From: UBA1431 sp049324235
Lineage (GTDB): Bacteria > Bacillota > Clostridia > Christensenellales > UBA1431
Assembly (NCBI GenBank): GCA_049324235.1
Contig: JBMOLJ010000033.1
Location: forward strand, 21,734 to 85,733
DNA: 64,000 nucleotides
Direction of reading: 5' to 3'
Below are positions 43,245 through 51,197 of the stretch, in pieces; position 1 is the first letter of the stretch; each line of letters begins with the position of its first letter. The translations under genes and the position numbers were made by a program. The notes below the pieces were generated by a model. That model was not told where the DNA came from. It did not search any database and saw only the letters and a list, made by a program, of their open reading frames with translations.

Positions 43245-43367
43245 ATATTGCTTATTAAACAAACCGCACACTATGGCGTTCTGTGCAGCTCCACACTGCA
43301 ACTTAGCCGCTTTTCGCTATTTCACATTATCCTTTTCTGGTAAATTTAATACGGTAAAAATTACATT

Positions 43368-43398
43368 TTGCATAAAATGAAACAAGCTACGGTATACT
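43368..43398 (+). promoter_or_regulatory. Candidate promoter of the DUF378 gene
   Basis: TTGCAT (43368-43373) and TATACT (43393-43398) are separated by 19 bases, slightly long. The leader would be about 35 bases. Confidence 0.35.
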
Positions 43399-43437
43399 AC
43401 CATTACGTTCATAATTAATATGAAAGGAGTGGATTTT

Positions 43438-43656
43438 TTGTATACCTTCGAAAAAATCGCGCTGACGCTTGTAATAATCGGCGCCCTTAACTGGGGTTTA
43501 ATAGGCTTTTTTAATTATGACCTGGTTGCCGCCATTTTCGGTGGCGCTATTACTGCCGGCGCGCGCGTCGTCTATGCGCTGGTCGGCCTGGCCGGCCTGA
43601 TATGCCTGGCTCCCCTGTTCAGATGCGACCGCCATGAACGCCATGACCATGATTAA
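43438..43656 (+). CDS. DUF378 family small membrane protein
   Basis: The 72-residue protein has two membrane helices with the DUF378 signature EKIALTLVIIGALNWGLIGFFNYDLV and VYALVGLAGLICL. It ends with a His/Asp-rich tail (CDRHERHDHD). I chose the TTG at 43438, eight bases after AAGGAG; the ATG at 43420 overlaps this ribosome site. The function of DUF378 proteins (YuzA-like) is unknown. Confidence 0.85.
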   Translation: MYTFEKIALTLVIIGALNWGLIGFFNYDLVAAIFGGAITAGARVVYALVGLAGLICLAPLFRCDRHERHDHD

Positions 43657-43707
43657 ATCAGTGAAACACCATTTTAATAACCAATAATTGCAACTTTACA
43701 GCCAACG

Positions 43708-43752
43708 AAAAAAGTACGCACACCTGTTTTAAACAAGTGCGCGTACTTTTTC
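43708..43752. terminator. Bidirectional terminator between DUF378 and permease genes
   Basis: Arms AAAGTACGCACAC and GTGCGCGTACTTT pair with one mismatch around a 13-base loop, flanked by A and T runs. It serves both convergent genes. Confidence 0.75.
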
Positions 43753-43803
43753 TAACTTACGAAAGCCTTATTCTATGGCTTTACGACTGACAAACGGTCA
43801 GGC

Positions 43804-44862
43804 TTACGCCGCTTTCTCTTTGGGCGTGCCGTTCAGGACTGCCACGATCAGGCAGATCGCGATGATGACCAAAGGAACAGCGATTCCTGCTGTGTTGAGT
43901 CCCAGCAGCGGGAACAGTGTCATCGTGCACAGGGACAGGGTTGCGATTGCCATTGCCGGCGGGTCAACGTGGAAGTCGCCGTAGGTGTAGAAGCAGTCTG
44001 CCCAGAAGTCAGCGATGAACGCACCGGCCATACCAATGCCAAGGCCCCAGATAAGCGCGTCGCCCAGCGCCACACCTGCAATACCGGTGGCTGACGCCCC
44101 TACGAGCATCGAAACAGCATACCCTGCAGGCAGTGTAATGTGGTGCGTAACGGGGATTTCCCAGCCAATCAGCAGCATGAACAGCGATGCGGCCGAGATG
44201 AAGAATCCGAGGAACGGAGCGAACCCTGCGGTCGCCGGGTACTGGAACAGAAGATAGGTGCCTGCTGCGGATACGAGCGCCCAGCCGATGGAGATGGTGA
44301 CCTTCTGCCAGCCAGCGCGCTGCCAGGGCAGCCATGCGGCATAGTTATGTCCGCCGAAGCGGCCGCCGACACCCTTGATTTCCTCGGAAACGGTGCCGAA
44401 GATTTTACCGCCGTCAAAGATGGCCTTTGCGAGCACCGACAGCACGAAGATTGTCGCCGCCGCGCCGTCGATTGCCAGGCCGATGTAAGCGGGGTCAGTC
44501 AGCAGAAGCATGCATACACGACCGATCACAGCGGCAATACCGGAAACCAGCAGCACGTCGGGCTTCTTGAGTCCGGTCAGCGCCAGGCCGGCCGCGCCCT
44601 TGGCAGACTCGATGTAGCCCATTTTACGGGCATAGCCGCATGCAACGGCCGCGCCGAAGAATGCGTACATCGGGTGCCACCAGAATCCGAACGGGACGCC
44701 TACGATGAAGGGGATTCCCGTTCCGCCGGCTGCAACGATTGCGGCGTCTACGCCCATGCCCGCCAGGCCGACAAGGCCTGTAAACACGAACGCCTGGACC
44801 GCACCTACGGTTGCGCCTACGACACCGGCTGCAAACGCGAGGATGATACTAATGAGATCCAT
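43804..44862 (-). CDS. Polytopic membrane protein, putative permease of unknown substrate
   Basis: A 352-residue hydrophobic protein with about ten membrane segments and many Gly/Ala residues. It contains GIPFIVGVPFGFWWHPMYAFFGAA, a soluble loop GVGGRFGGHNYAAWLPW, and DFWADCFYTYGDFHVDPPAM near the C terminus. It resembles a conserved, uncharacterised permease-like family of Firmicutes, but I cannot name a substrate. AGGAGG is six to seven bases before the ATG. The leader has an inverted repeat (44887-44924). Confidence 0.75.
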   Translation of the reverse strand: MDLISIILAFAAGVVGATVGAVQAFVFTGLVGLAGMGVDAAIVAAGGTGIPFIVGVPFGFWWHPMYAFFGAAVACGYARKMGYIESAKGAAGLALTGLKKPDVLLVSGIAAVIGRVCMLLLTDPAYIGLAIDGAAATIFVLSVLAKAIFDGGKIFGTVSEEIKGVGGRFGGHNYAAWLPWQRAGWQKVTISIGWALVSAAGTYLLFQYPATAGFAPFLGFFISAASLFMLLIGWEIPVTHHITLPAGYAVSMLVGASATGIAGVALGDALIWGLGIGMAGAFIADFWADCFYTYGDFHVDPPAMAIATLSLCTMTLFPLLGLNTAGIAVPLVIIAICLIVAVLNGTPKEKAA

Positions 44863-44886
44863 AATAATACCTCCTATTTTTAATAA

Positions 44887-44924
44887 TTAGCCGCATAAGT
44901 ATAAAATAAAAATCACGCGGCTAA
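44887..44924. repeat. Inverted repeat in the leader of the permease gene
   Basis: TTAGCCGC and GCGGCTAA are exact complements separated by about 22 A/T-rich bases, ending roughly ten bases upstream of the AGGAGG of the permease gene. Nothing else is evident in the 44863-45064 gap. Confidence 0.6.
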
Positions 44925-45064
44925 ACTAAAAACAATACGGGCCGCCCTGGTTGAATCGACGCCAGAGCCTAAGAAAACTAATAATAGGATATGCGAATAA
45001 AAGACTGATTATTGCCGGATTTATTTTAACACTATTTAGCATGGTATTACAACTGTTTTTTATG

Positions 45065-45721
45065 CTATTTATACAATATTATATCGATTATTTCACGTAC
45101 ATTTTCGATGATATATGTCGGGTTTGCGCGCTTCATATCTTCAAAGTTGCCGTATCCGTACGGGACCACGGCACAATCCATTTTCGAGTTCTGCGCCGTC
45201 AGAATGTCGGTTTTGGTATCGCCGATCAGCACCGCCTTATCCGGCGTTGAACCGACGGCATCCAGTATTTTAAATATGCTCTCAGGATCGGGTTTGGGTT
45301 TCTCCACATCCTCGGGCGTCACAACGGTATCGAAATACTGCGAAACGCCCAGCGTATCGCAGATTTTCAGCGTTGCCTTGCGCACCTTCATCGTGGCAAG
45401 ACCCATCTTAATGCCGATCTCCTTCGCGCGCTGCAGGGTCTCAAGCACGCCGGGATACAGCGCCGTATATACGTCGCAGTTTTCGTTATAGTACTTAACA
45501 AATACCGGTAAAAGCTCGCTATCGAGCCTGTCGTGGAATTCCGGGTCCAGGACCCGCTGCAGCAGCTTCCTTGCGCCGCCGCCAATGCTCTTTGCAATGA
45601 AATCATCAGATTTGGGCGTACTGCCAACCATATCAATGATCATTCGTGCTGATTGAATGATATCGGGAGCGGTATCCGCGACGACCCCGTCAAAGTCCCA
45701 CACAATGGTATCATATTTCAT
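45065..45721 (-). CDS. HAD-superfamily phosphatase, phosphoglycolate phosphatase-like
   Basis: The 218-residue protein has the HAD motifs DFDGVVADT (nucleophile Asp near residue 9), the motif-II T in LATMK, motif III K in KPKPDP and motif IV GDTKTDILTA. The helical cap is of the phosphoglycolate phosphatase/beta-phosphoglucomutase type. The ATG at 45721 follows AAGGGGG. It lies downstream of a transaldolase-like gene, so a sugar-phosphate substrate is reasonable but unproven. Confidence 0.88.
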   Translation of the reverse strand: MKYDTIVWDFDGVVADTAPDIIQSARMIIDMVGSTPKSDDFIAKSIGGGARKLLQRVLDPEFHDRLDSELLPVFVKYYNENCDVYTALYPGVLETLQRAKEIGIKMGLATMKVRKATLKICDTLGVSQYFDTVVTPEDVEKPKPDPESIFKILDAVGSTPDKAVLIGDTKTDILTAQNSKMDCAVVPYGYGNFEDMKRANPTYIIENVREIIDIILYK

Positions 45722-45779
45722 TTTTGCTTCCCCCTTCAGAAACACCACGGCGCCATCGCTCATGCAAAACACAGGAACG

Positions 45780-45803
45780 CTGCGGCCGGAAGTCCGGCCG
45801 CAG
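45780..45803. repeat. Strong GC hairpin between the HAD and transaldolase-like genes
   Basis: CTGCGGCCGG and CCGGCCGCAG are exact complements around the loop AAGT. There is no T-tract on the minus strand where the genes lie, so it may be a pause or processing site rather than a terminator. Confidence 0.6.
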
Positions 45804-45839
45804 ATTCCTTTATTGATCGTTTAAACTCTGTTTCGATGC

Positions 45840-47171
45840 TTACTTCTGGCCTTTGGCGGCATTCATGAAGCGCCTCTGGTAGGAAACGACCTGGTTGTTT
45901 GCGGTGAAGCGCGCAAGGTACCCGGGCTCTGCCGTAATGACGACCTTGTCGAGCATATCGGAGAACTCTTCTTCCATCAGGCACTTGTCCAGATCGGGGT
46001 AGTTGCTGTCGCCTTCCATGGAGCAGATAATGAGCCTGGTGTCTTCCAGGTTGCACTGGCGCAGCATGCGCAGGTCGTGGCGGAGCTTGTCCAGGCCGTC
46101 GCTTCCCTCGGGGTTCTGGAAGTTCCTGTAGTTCACGAAGTGCTCGGCCGTCTCCAGCACGGTGAGAAGGTCAACGTCGGTCTCGTTCGCGCTGAAGTAG
46201 TCGTTCGCGACCATGAACGTGCGCAGATCCTTGAGGAAGTTCTTGTCCTTGCTGGACTTGTATGCGGCCACCAGTGTCGCCATTTTGTTGCTCTGGATCA
46301 GGCGGTGACGCACAAATGTGTTGATGAAGTAAGGCTTGGCCTGCAGGGCCATGTTTGTCTGATAGGGCTCGAACATGAGCGTGTAGTTGACGCGGTAATT
46401 GTTGTCATGCATCAGCAGCGCAAGCCTGTGGGCCCTGAAATAGTCTTTGGTCGCACCGGCTTTATAGCTGACGGAAAGGCGCTTGTCGCCCTCGAGCAGC
46501 TCGCCGACGTTGTCCTTGTTGACCGGGCCGGTGTGGGGAACCTTGATGACCACGCGGTACTTGGTGAGCATCTCCTCAAACTTTTGAGCTTCTTCGAGAA
46601 GCTCGGAATCGGAAGCTCCGAAGGGGTCGTTCAATTCAACGGAGATGTCGCAGCCCGGGCCGAGAATGCGGCCGAGTTCCGCCATGACTTCGTCACGGGT
46701 CTTGAACTTGCCGCCGACATTGGCTTTGGGGTTGTTGATGAACAGGTCGTAAATGATGCCGGGGTTGCAGGTCAGGTTGGCTACGAGAGCGGCGCAGGGC
46801 TCGATCTCATAGGGGTTTGCGCTGTCGACCGAGAACAGGATATCGGTGGGGCGCTTTTTGCCGTTTTTGTCGTAGGATATGTCGCGCTTGAGGTCAACTT
46901 TCAGCACTGCGTCAGCTTCGAGATTGAAAACGATTTTGAAGCCGGCCGGCGTCTCTCCCTGCGGTACTTTAAAGGTCTCGATAACGTCTTTGAATGTGTC
47001 GCCGATGCCGATGAACTGCGCATAGTTGATGATCTGATCATACACATCCAGGGAAATTTCATAGTTGGCAACTCTCTCAAAATAGTCTTCGTCGCCGCGC
47101 ACGACCGCGATACCGGTCTCTTTGCCAAGGACCGATTTCAGAGTGCAGGTTACCTGATCGAAATTCAACAT
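45840..47171 (-). CDS. Transaldolase-like TIM-barrel protein of uncharacterised subfamily
   Basis: A 443-residue cytoplasmic protein. The middle region resembles transaldolase/fructose-6-phosphate aldolase: ISVELNDPFG, then RVVIKVPHTG with Lys210 in the place of the Schiff-base lysine, and RVNYTLMFEPYQTNMAL where transaldolases have the NVTLVFS strand. It is far longer than TalC (about 215 residues), with an added N-terminal domain. AGGAGAG precedes the ATG and a very good promoter is at 47268-47296. Activity is inferred, not shown. Confidence 0.65.
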   Translation of the reverse strand: MLNFDQVTCTLKSVLGKETGIAVVRGDEDYFERVANYEISLDVYDQIINYAQFIGIGDTFKDVIETFKVPQGETPAGFKIVFNLEADAVLKVDLKRDISYDKNGKKRPTDILFSVDSANPYEIEPCAALVANLTCNPGIIYDLFINNPKANVGGKFKTRDEVMAELGRILGPGCDISVELNDPFGASDSELLEEAQKFEEMLTKYRVVIKVPHTGPVNKDNVGELLEGDKRLSVSYKAGATKDYFRAHRLALLMHDNNYRVNYTLMFEPYQTNMALQAKPYFINTFVRHRLIQSNKMATLVAAYKSSKDKNFLKDLRTFMVANDYFSANETDVDLLTVLETAEHFVNYRNFQNPEGSDGLDKLRHDLRMLRQCNLEDTRLIICSMEGDSNYPDLDKCLMEEEFSDMLDKVVITAEPGYLARFTANNQVVSYQRRFMNAAKGQK

Positions 47172-47267
47172 ATAAACTTCTCTCCTTAAAATTATAATAA
47201 AATCTTAGAAACTTCTAAGCTAAATGAACATAAACAAGCATGGCGTATTTATACGATATCCATGTAT

Positions 47268-47296
47268 AATATAAAAGAAGCGCCAACCCTTGTCAA
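47268..47296 (-). promoter_or_regulatory. Strong promoter of the transaldolase-like gene
   Basis: On the minus strand a perfect TTGACA (47296-47291), exactly 17 bases, then TATATT (47273-47268). The leader is about 90 bases. In the 47172-47504 gap, the other items are a weak plus-strand promoter (47457-47485) and nothing else I can support. Confidence 0.7.
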
Positions 47297-47456
47297 CAAT
47301 CAAAATACTGCATAATGCCCGCGGGGAAATCTCAGGCATATCGTAACATACTATAGGGGCGGTGTACAAGCCCTAATAGGCAGTACCAGGGCGGGGCGTA
47401 CCCTCTAAAACGCGGAAAATATCCCGTTTTTTCTCAAGCGCCGTGTTTTTTTGGTC

Positions 47457-47485
47457 TTTACACGCAGTACATTCAAATTTATAGC
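47457..47485 (+). promoter_or_regulatory. Candidate promoter of the M3 peptidase gene
   Basis: TTTACA (47457-47462), a 17-base spacer and TATAGC (47480-47485) just upstream of the GGAGG and TTG start at 47505. The -10 box matches poorly and the leader would be very short. Confidence 0.3.
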
Positions 47486-47504
47486 AAATGCTCGGAGGTG
47501 CACC

Positions 47505-49907
47505 TTGACAAGATTTGTAAAAGCCGCCCTGTCGACAATAATATCCATAGCACTGCTTACTGCATGCGCCGCAAACACGCCTGCCCCTTCCCCCACGGCT
47601 TCACCGGCGGCAATGTATGCCTCGCCGTACCCTACCGCGGAAGATAAGCGTTTCTCCCGCTCGGACTGGTATTTCCCCGCGATGCAGAGGATGGACGAAC
47701 AGGGCGTCCTGCCCGCTTACCCCGGGCCGGTGTACGACCCGTACGGAATTATGACGGGGTCCTCGTTTTACGATGCCCTGGCAAGGCTCATAAAAGAACC
47801 GTCTTCCGCTTTTTTGAGCAGCACCGGATATCTTTCGCTCTCGGAACGCCTTTCCTACGGGCAGCCCGTCCCGTTTTACCTCGCCGCTCTTGTAAGCGCG
47901 CGCGTAGCCGGAACTTCCTCCGGCAGCCGCCCCAATAAGATCACGGGCACCCCTTCACAAATCGTGGAATCCGCGGCAAAACTGGGCCTGTTTGCCGGTT
48001 TCACCACTAATACGCCCGATCCCAACGCTTCGCTTACCCGCGCTCAGGCCGCCGTATTGCTCGACAACGTCGCCCAAATATGGTCAAAGAGCGGCCGGGA
48101 CATTACGGATGTCACGCTCTATCTTAGGGGCAGTGACGAAACCTGGGACCTGACCCAGCTTTTCCCATCGGAAAACGCATGGGAAAAGTCAATGAAACAG
48201 CTGCAGGATGAGACAATCCCCCGTATGAGCGCATACAAAGGGCATCTTGATGAAAAGGACAAGCTCATCGCCTGCATGAGCGATATGCAACGCGCCGATG
48301 AACTGGTGCAAGCCGTATACGCCTACGCCTCCCTGCAGAGCGATACGGATACCCGGGACGCGCACTTTACTGAAATGGCCGACCGCGCTACCCGCCTGTC
48401 ATTGAATTTTTATGAAAATACCGCCTATATCCAGCCCGAACTCGCCGGCCTTGACGAAAAGCTGTTCAACGCCTATCTGGAGGATGACGACCTGGCGTTT
48501 CTGCATGATACGTTAGCAGACCTGCAGAAATACCGCGCGCACCTTCTGAATCCCGAAGCCGAGAGCGTCCTCGCCGGCGCGCAGCAGTGGACCCTTGGAA
48601 ACGAAGAAACCTTCAGCAAGCTGACATACTCGGACAGCAGGCAGGATGAAATCATATGGGATTCGGAAACGAATGCTACGCTCGACGCCACGACCTATTA
48701 CAGCGCGATATACGGAAAAGACCCTGATCTGCGCGAAAAAGTTATCCGCGCGCTCCTTATGCCTTACAAGGAAAAGCGCAACACATACGCAAGCCTCCTT
48801 TCAAGCGAGGTGAATTACAACCTGTACAACGCCCGTTCCCGAGGTTTTGAAAGCGCCCTCCTATGCGATCTCACATTTGATGAAGTCCCGCGCACATATT
48901 ACGATGCGCTGGTCAAGGAAACCGTTGCCGCAATCCCGTCTTTTCAGCGTTACTGGGAATTGCAGCGCCGCGCACTGGGACAGGATAAACTGCGTTTCTC
49001 AGATACATATGCCTCCATCTCCCAGCCTTCGTCCACATATATCGATATCGGCGACGCTAAAAAAACGGTCGCCGCAGCGCTTGCGCCCCTTGGGAAGGAT
49101 TATGCCGACGCGCTGGAGATAGCCCTTTACGGCGGCTGGGTGGACGCGTCCTACGGGGCCGCACGGGATCAAAGCAACTACACCAGTCCCGTACCCGGGC
49201 TGCATCCATATATCTTTTTAAACTACATGGGCGATGAGGTTTCGGTCAACACGCTGGCGCATGAAAGCGCCCACGCCGTGCACATGTACCTTTCGAGCGG
49301 GCACCCGTATTACGACCAGGACACCCCTGTGACCCTGGTCACCGAAACGGCCGCCGCGCTGAACGAGCTGCTGCTGTTCGATTACCGGTATCAGAACGCA
49401 GCTTCGGATGAAGAACGCATACGCCTGCTCGAGCTACAGATCGCAAACCTGAACGGAACGTTCTTTACGCAGATGTATTTTGCCCAGTTCCAGCAAAAGA
49501 TACACGAGCGCGTACAGAACGGTGGCGGTCTCTCCGCCGACACGCTCGACGGGATGTGGCGCTCGCTTCTGCAAACATATTACGGTCCGAAAATGCAGCT
49601 TGGCGATTATGCAGCAAGCAACTGGGCCAGCATCCCGCATTTTTACCAGGGCTTTTACGTATACACCTACGCCGGAGCGCAAAGCGCCGCCTGCAGCCTT
49701 TTTACAAAGCTGAAATCCGATAAGAACAGCAAGGTTGCCGTTCATGTCGTGAACCTTTTGCGGGAAGGAAGCGCGCAGCCTCCGCTCGATATTTTAAGAG
49801 AAGCCGGTGCGGATGTGGACGGTAGTATCACGGACGATCTCGTAAACTATTACAACAGCCTGGTAAGCCAGCTTGAAACGCTGCTCGCGCGCACCGGAAA
49901 GATATAA
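47505..49907 (+). CDS. Lipoprotein M3-family oligoendopeptidase with S-layer-homology-like region
   Basis: An 800-residue exported enzyme. The signal ends with lipobox LLTAC (Cys20) and a Pro/Ser/Thr linker. Residues 50-200 include WYFPAMQRMDEQGVLP and LGLFAGFTTNTPDPNASLTRAQAAVLL, resembling S-layer homology repeats. The C-terminal 550 residues resemble oligoendopeptidase F, with the zinc motif HESAH (His586, Glu587, His590) and a downstream ETAAALNELL. It should be a surface zinc peptidase. I chose the TTG at 47505, six bases after GGAGG. Confidence 0.85.
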   Translation: MTRFVKAALSTIISIALLTACAANTPAPSPTASPAAMYASPYPTAEDKRFSRSDWYFPAMQRMDEQGVLPAYPGPVYDPYGIMTGSSFYDALARLIKEPSSAFLSSTGYLSLSERLSYGQPVPFYLAALVSARVAGTSSGSRPNKITGTPSQIVESAAKLGLFAGFTTNTPDPNASLTRAQAAVLLDNVAQIWSKSGRDITDVTLYLRGSDETWDLTQLFPSENAWEKSMKQLQDETIPRMSAYKGHLDEKDKLIACMSDMQRADELVQAVYAYASLQSDTDTRDAHFTEMADRATRLSLNFYENTAYIQPELAGLDEKLFNAYLEDDDLAFLHDTLADLQKYRAHLLNPEAESVLAGAQQWTLGNEETFSKLTYSDSRQDEIIWDSETNATLDATTYYSAIYGKDPDLREKVIRALLMPYKEKRNTYASLLSSEVNYNLYNARSRGFESALLCDLTFDEVPRTYYDALVKETVAAIPSFQRYWELQRRALGQDKLRFSDTYASISQPSSTYIDIGDAKKTVAAALAPLGKDYADALEIALYGGWVDASYGAARDQSNYTSPVPGLHPYIFLNYMGDEVSVNTLAHESAHAVHMYLSSGHPYYDQDTPVTLVTETAAALNELLLFDYRYQNAASDEERIRLLELQIANLNGTFFTQMYFAQFQQKIHERVQNGGGLSADTLDGMWRSLLQTYYGPKMQLGDYAASNWASIPHFYQGFYVYTYAGAQSAACSLFTKLKSDKNSKVAVHVVNLLREGSAQPPLDILREAGADVDGSITDDLVNYYNSLVSQLETLLARTGKI

Positions 49908-49991
49908 TCGCGGCTTGACAGCCGCGAAGCCTGAAACTAGAATAATGCATGAAAATCTTGATGCGCCAAAAGAACGCAGGAAGGGACGGAC

Positions 49992-50891
49992 ATGACCGGA
50001 AACGACTGGGTGGGCACCCACCACGACCGCGGCTTCAATGAACTGCTCGACGCAGTCGCTCAGGAAGGAATAGAAGCGCTGAACGCCTTTAAGCACAAAC
50101 AATTGGAACTGGAAAACATAGAAAACGCATTCTATATCTCGCAGCGCATCCTGCAGGAAGCACAGAGCGTTCTGGGAGAAGACAATCCTGAGTTTATCAG
50201 GCTGCTCATGCAATCAATCGAGGGCTGCCTGCATGCCGGAAAGGAAGAGCTGGCACTCCGGCAGGCGGAGTATTTAAGGGGACTGCTCGAGAAAGCAGGC
50301 GATACGGATTCGCCTCAATACCAGTTCGCCGCAGGGGCGCAGGCAATCTGCCTGTCGGGCCTGAAACGCTACGATCAGGCAATACCCGCCCTCGAGCAAC
50401 TGCGCATGCTGCAGGACGGTTCCCCCGTTCCCGAACAGGTCAGCACCCTCATGGACCTCGCGCTGGCCTACGCGGGGAACGGCATGCCGGACAGGGCCAA
50501 AGAGATGTGCGGCGTTTTCAATGCAAAAGCGCTCCGCTGGTTAAGGGAAGCGGCTTCATCACCCGAAGCCGATACGGATACCGCGTTTTCCCTGTGCGCA
50601 TACGCCATTGACGTATGCATGAGCGTTCTGGCAGGTACGGGCGGAGACGGCGGCGCCGCGTGGGCCCTGGACGCGCTGCTGGCCTACCGGGGCATGATGT
50701 ACAGGCTGATCCCGTCTGCATCCACCATCCATTCTCCTGACGGGGAGGTGTACCGGCGTGCTATTGGCGCGCTGCCGCCGGGCTGTACTTTCATGGACTG
50801 CGTCCGTTTTGAAGACCTTTTCGGGCGCCGGATCAAAGACATGCTCTTTTTTAAGGACGACGGCGGACAGGTCAGTTCTGCCATGGTATAG
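49992..50891 (+). CDS. Hypothetical helical-repeat (TPR-like) protein
   Basis: The 299-residue cytoplasmic protein lies 84 bases after the M3 peptidase gene. Several pairs of amphipathic helices, such as ALRQAEYLRGLLEKAG, RYDQAIPALEQLRMLQ and LMDLALAYAGNGMPDRAKEM, have tetratricopeptide-like spacing. No signal, membrane segment or catalytic motif is visible. GGAAGGGACGG precedes the ATG. Probably cotranscribed with the peptidase; function unknown. Confidence 0.7.
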   Translation: MTGNDWVGTHHDRGFNELLDAVAQEGIEALNAFKHKQLELENIENAFYISQRILQEAQSVLGEDNPEFIRLLMQSIEGCLHAGKEELALRQAEYLRGLLEKAGDTDSPQYQFAAGAQAICLSGLKRYDQAIPALEQLRMLQDGSPVPEQVSTLMDLALAYAGNGMPDRAKEMCGVFNAKALRWLREAASSPEADTDTAFSLCAYAIDVCMSVLAGTGGDGGAAWALDALLAYRGMMYRLIPSASTIHSPDGEVYRRAIGALPPGCTFMDCVRFEDLFGRRIKDMLFFKDDGGQVSSAMV

Positions 50892-50906
50892 TTCACAGAT
50901 TGTGAA
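50892..50906. repeat. 15-base palindrome, copy 1
   Basis: TTCACAGATTGTGAA, arms TTCACA and TGTGAA around GAT. It begins directly after the stop of the TPR-like gene. Related copies lie at 50948-50962 and 51095-51109. Confidence 0.7.
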
Positions 50907-50947
50907 GTCTTTTCAGGAGATAAGCCCTGTTTTAATCAGCCCGCAGC

Positions 50948-50962
50948 TTCACGGTTTGTGAA
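50948..50962. repeat. 15-base palindrome, copy 2
   Basis: TTCACGGTTTGTGAA, differing from copy 1 only in its centre. The arms are TTCAC and GTGAA. Confidence 0.65.
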
Positions 50963-50984
50963 GCGGTCAAATAACCCCCGTTTT

Positions 50985-51064
50985 CTGTCATTCGGTAAAG
51001 AAGCAAAGCGGCCGAAGGATCCTTATTAAAGCTATATAAAGATTCTTCGCTACACTCATGACAG
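50985..51064. repeat. Dispersed palindromic element of about 80 bases
   Basis: The ends CTGTCAT and ATGACAG are exact complements; inside, CGAAGGATCC and AAAGATTCTTCG pair imperfectly. The wording (GTCATTC, AAGCAAAGCGG, GATTCTTCGCTAC, CATGAC) matches a style of small intergenic repeat I know from many Firmicutes genomes. It fills part of the 306-base gap between convergent genes; no protein is encoded. Confidence 0.6.
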
Positions 51065-51094
51065 ATAATCGCAAGCGGCGTTCGTCACAGGCTT

Positions 51095-51109
51095 TCTCAC
51101 AGATTGTGA
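51095..51109. repeat. 15-base palindrome, copy 3
   Basis: CTCACAGATTGTGAA, identical to copy 1 except for its first base. It lies between the dispersed element and the terminator. Confidence 0.65.
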
Positions 51110-51140
51110 ATTCTCAGCATGCATAAGTTAAGAATACATA

Positions 51141-51177
51141 CAAAAAGCTGAACACCGTTTTAAACAACGTTCAGCCT
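51141..51177. terminator. Terminator at the end of the propeller gene
   Basis: On the minus strand GGCTGAACGTTG pairs with CGGTGTTCAGCT (one mismatch), followed by TTTTTG. On the plus strand the U-tract is weaker (CTTTGTTT). Confidence 0.7.
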
Positions 51178-51197
51178 TTGTTTATGCTGTCATAGCA

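Noticed and set aside
45780..45803. GC hairpin as an intrinsic terminator of the transaldolase-like gene
   Set aside because: No T-tract follows on the minus strand, so it is kept only as an inverted repeat.
46077..47189. 370-codon plus-strand frame opposite the transaldolase-like gene
   Set aside because: The minus-strand gene has a good promoter, ribosome site and family motifs; the opposing frame has none.
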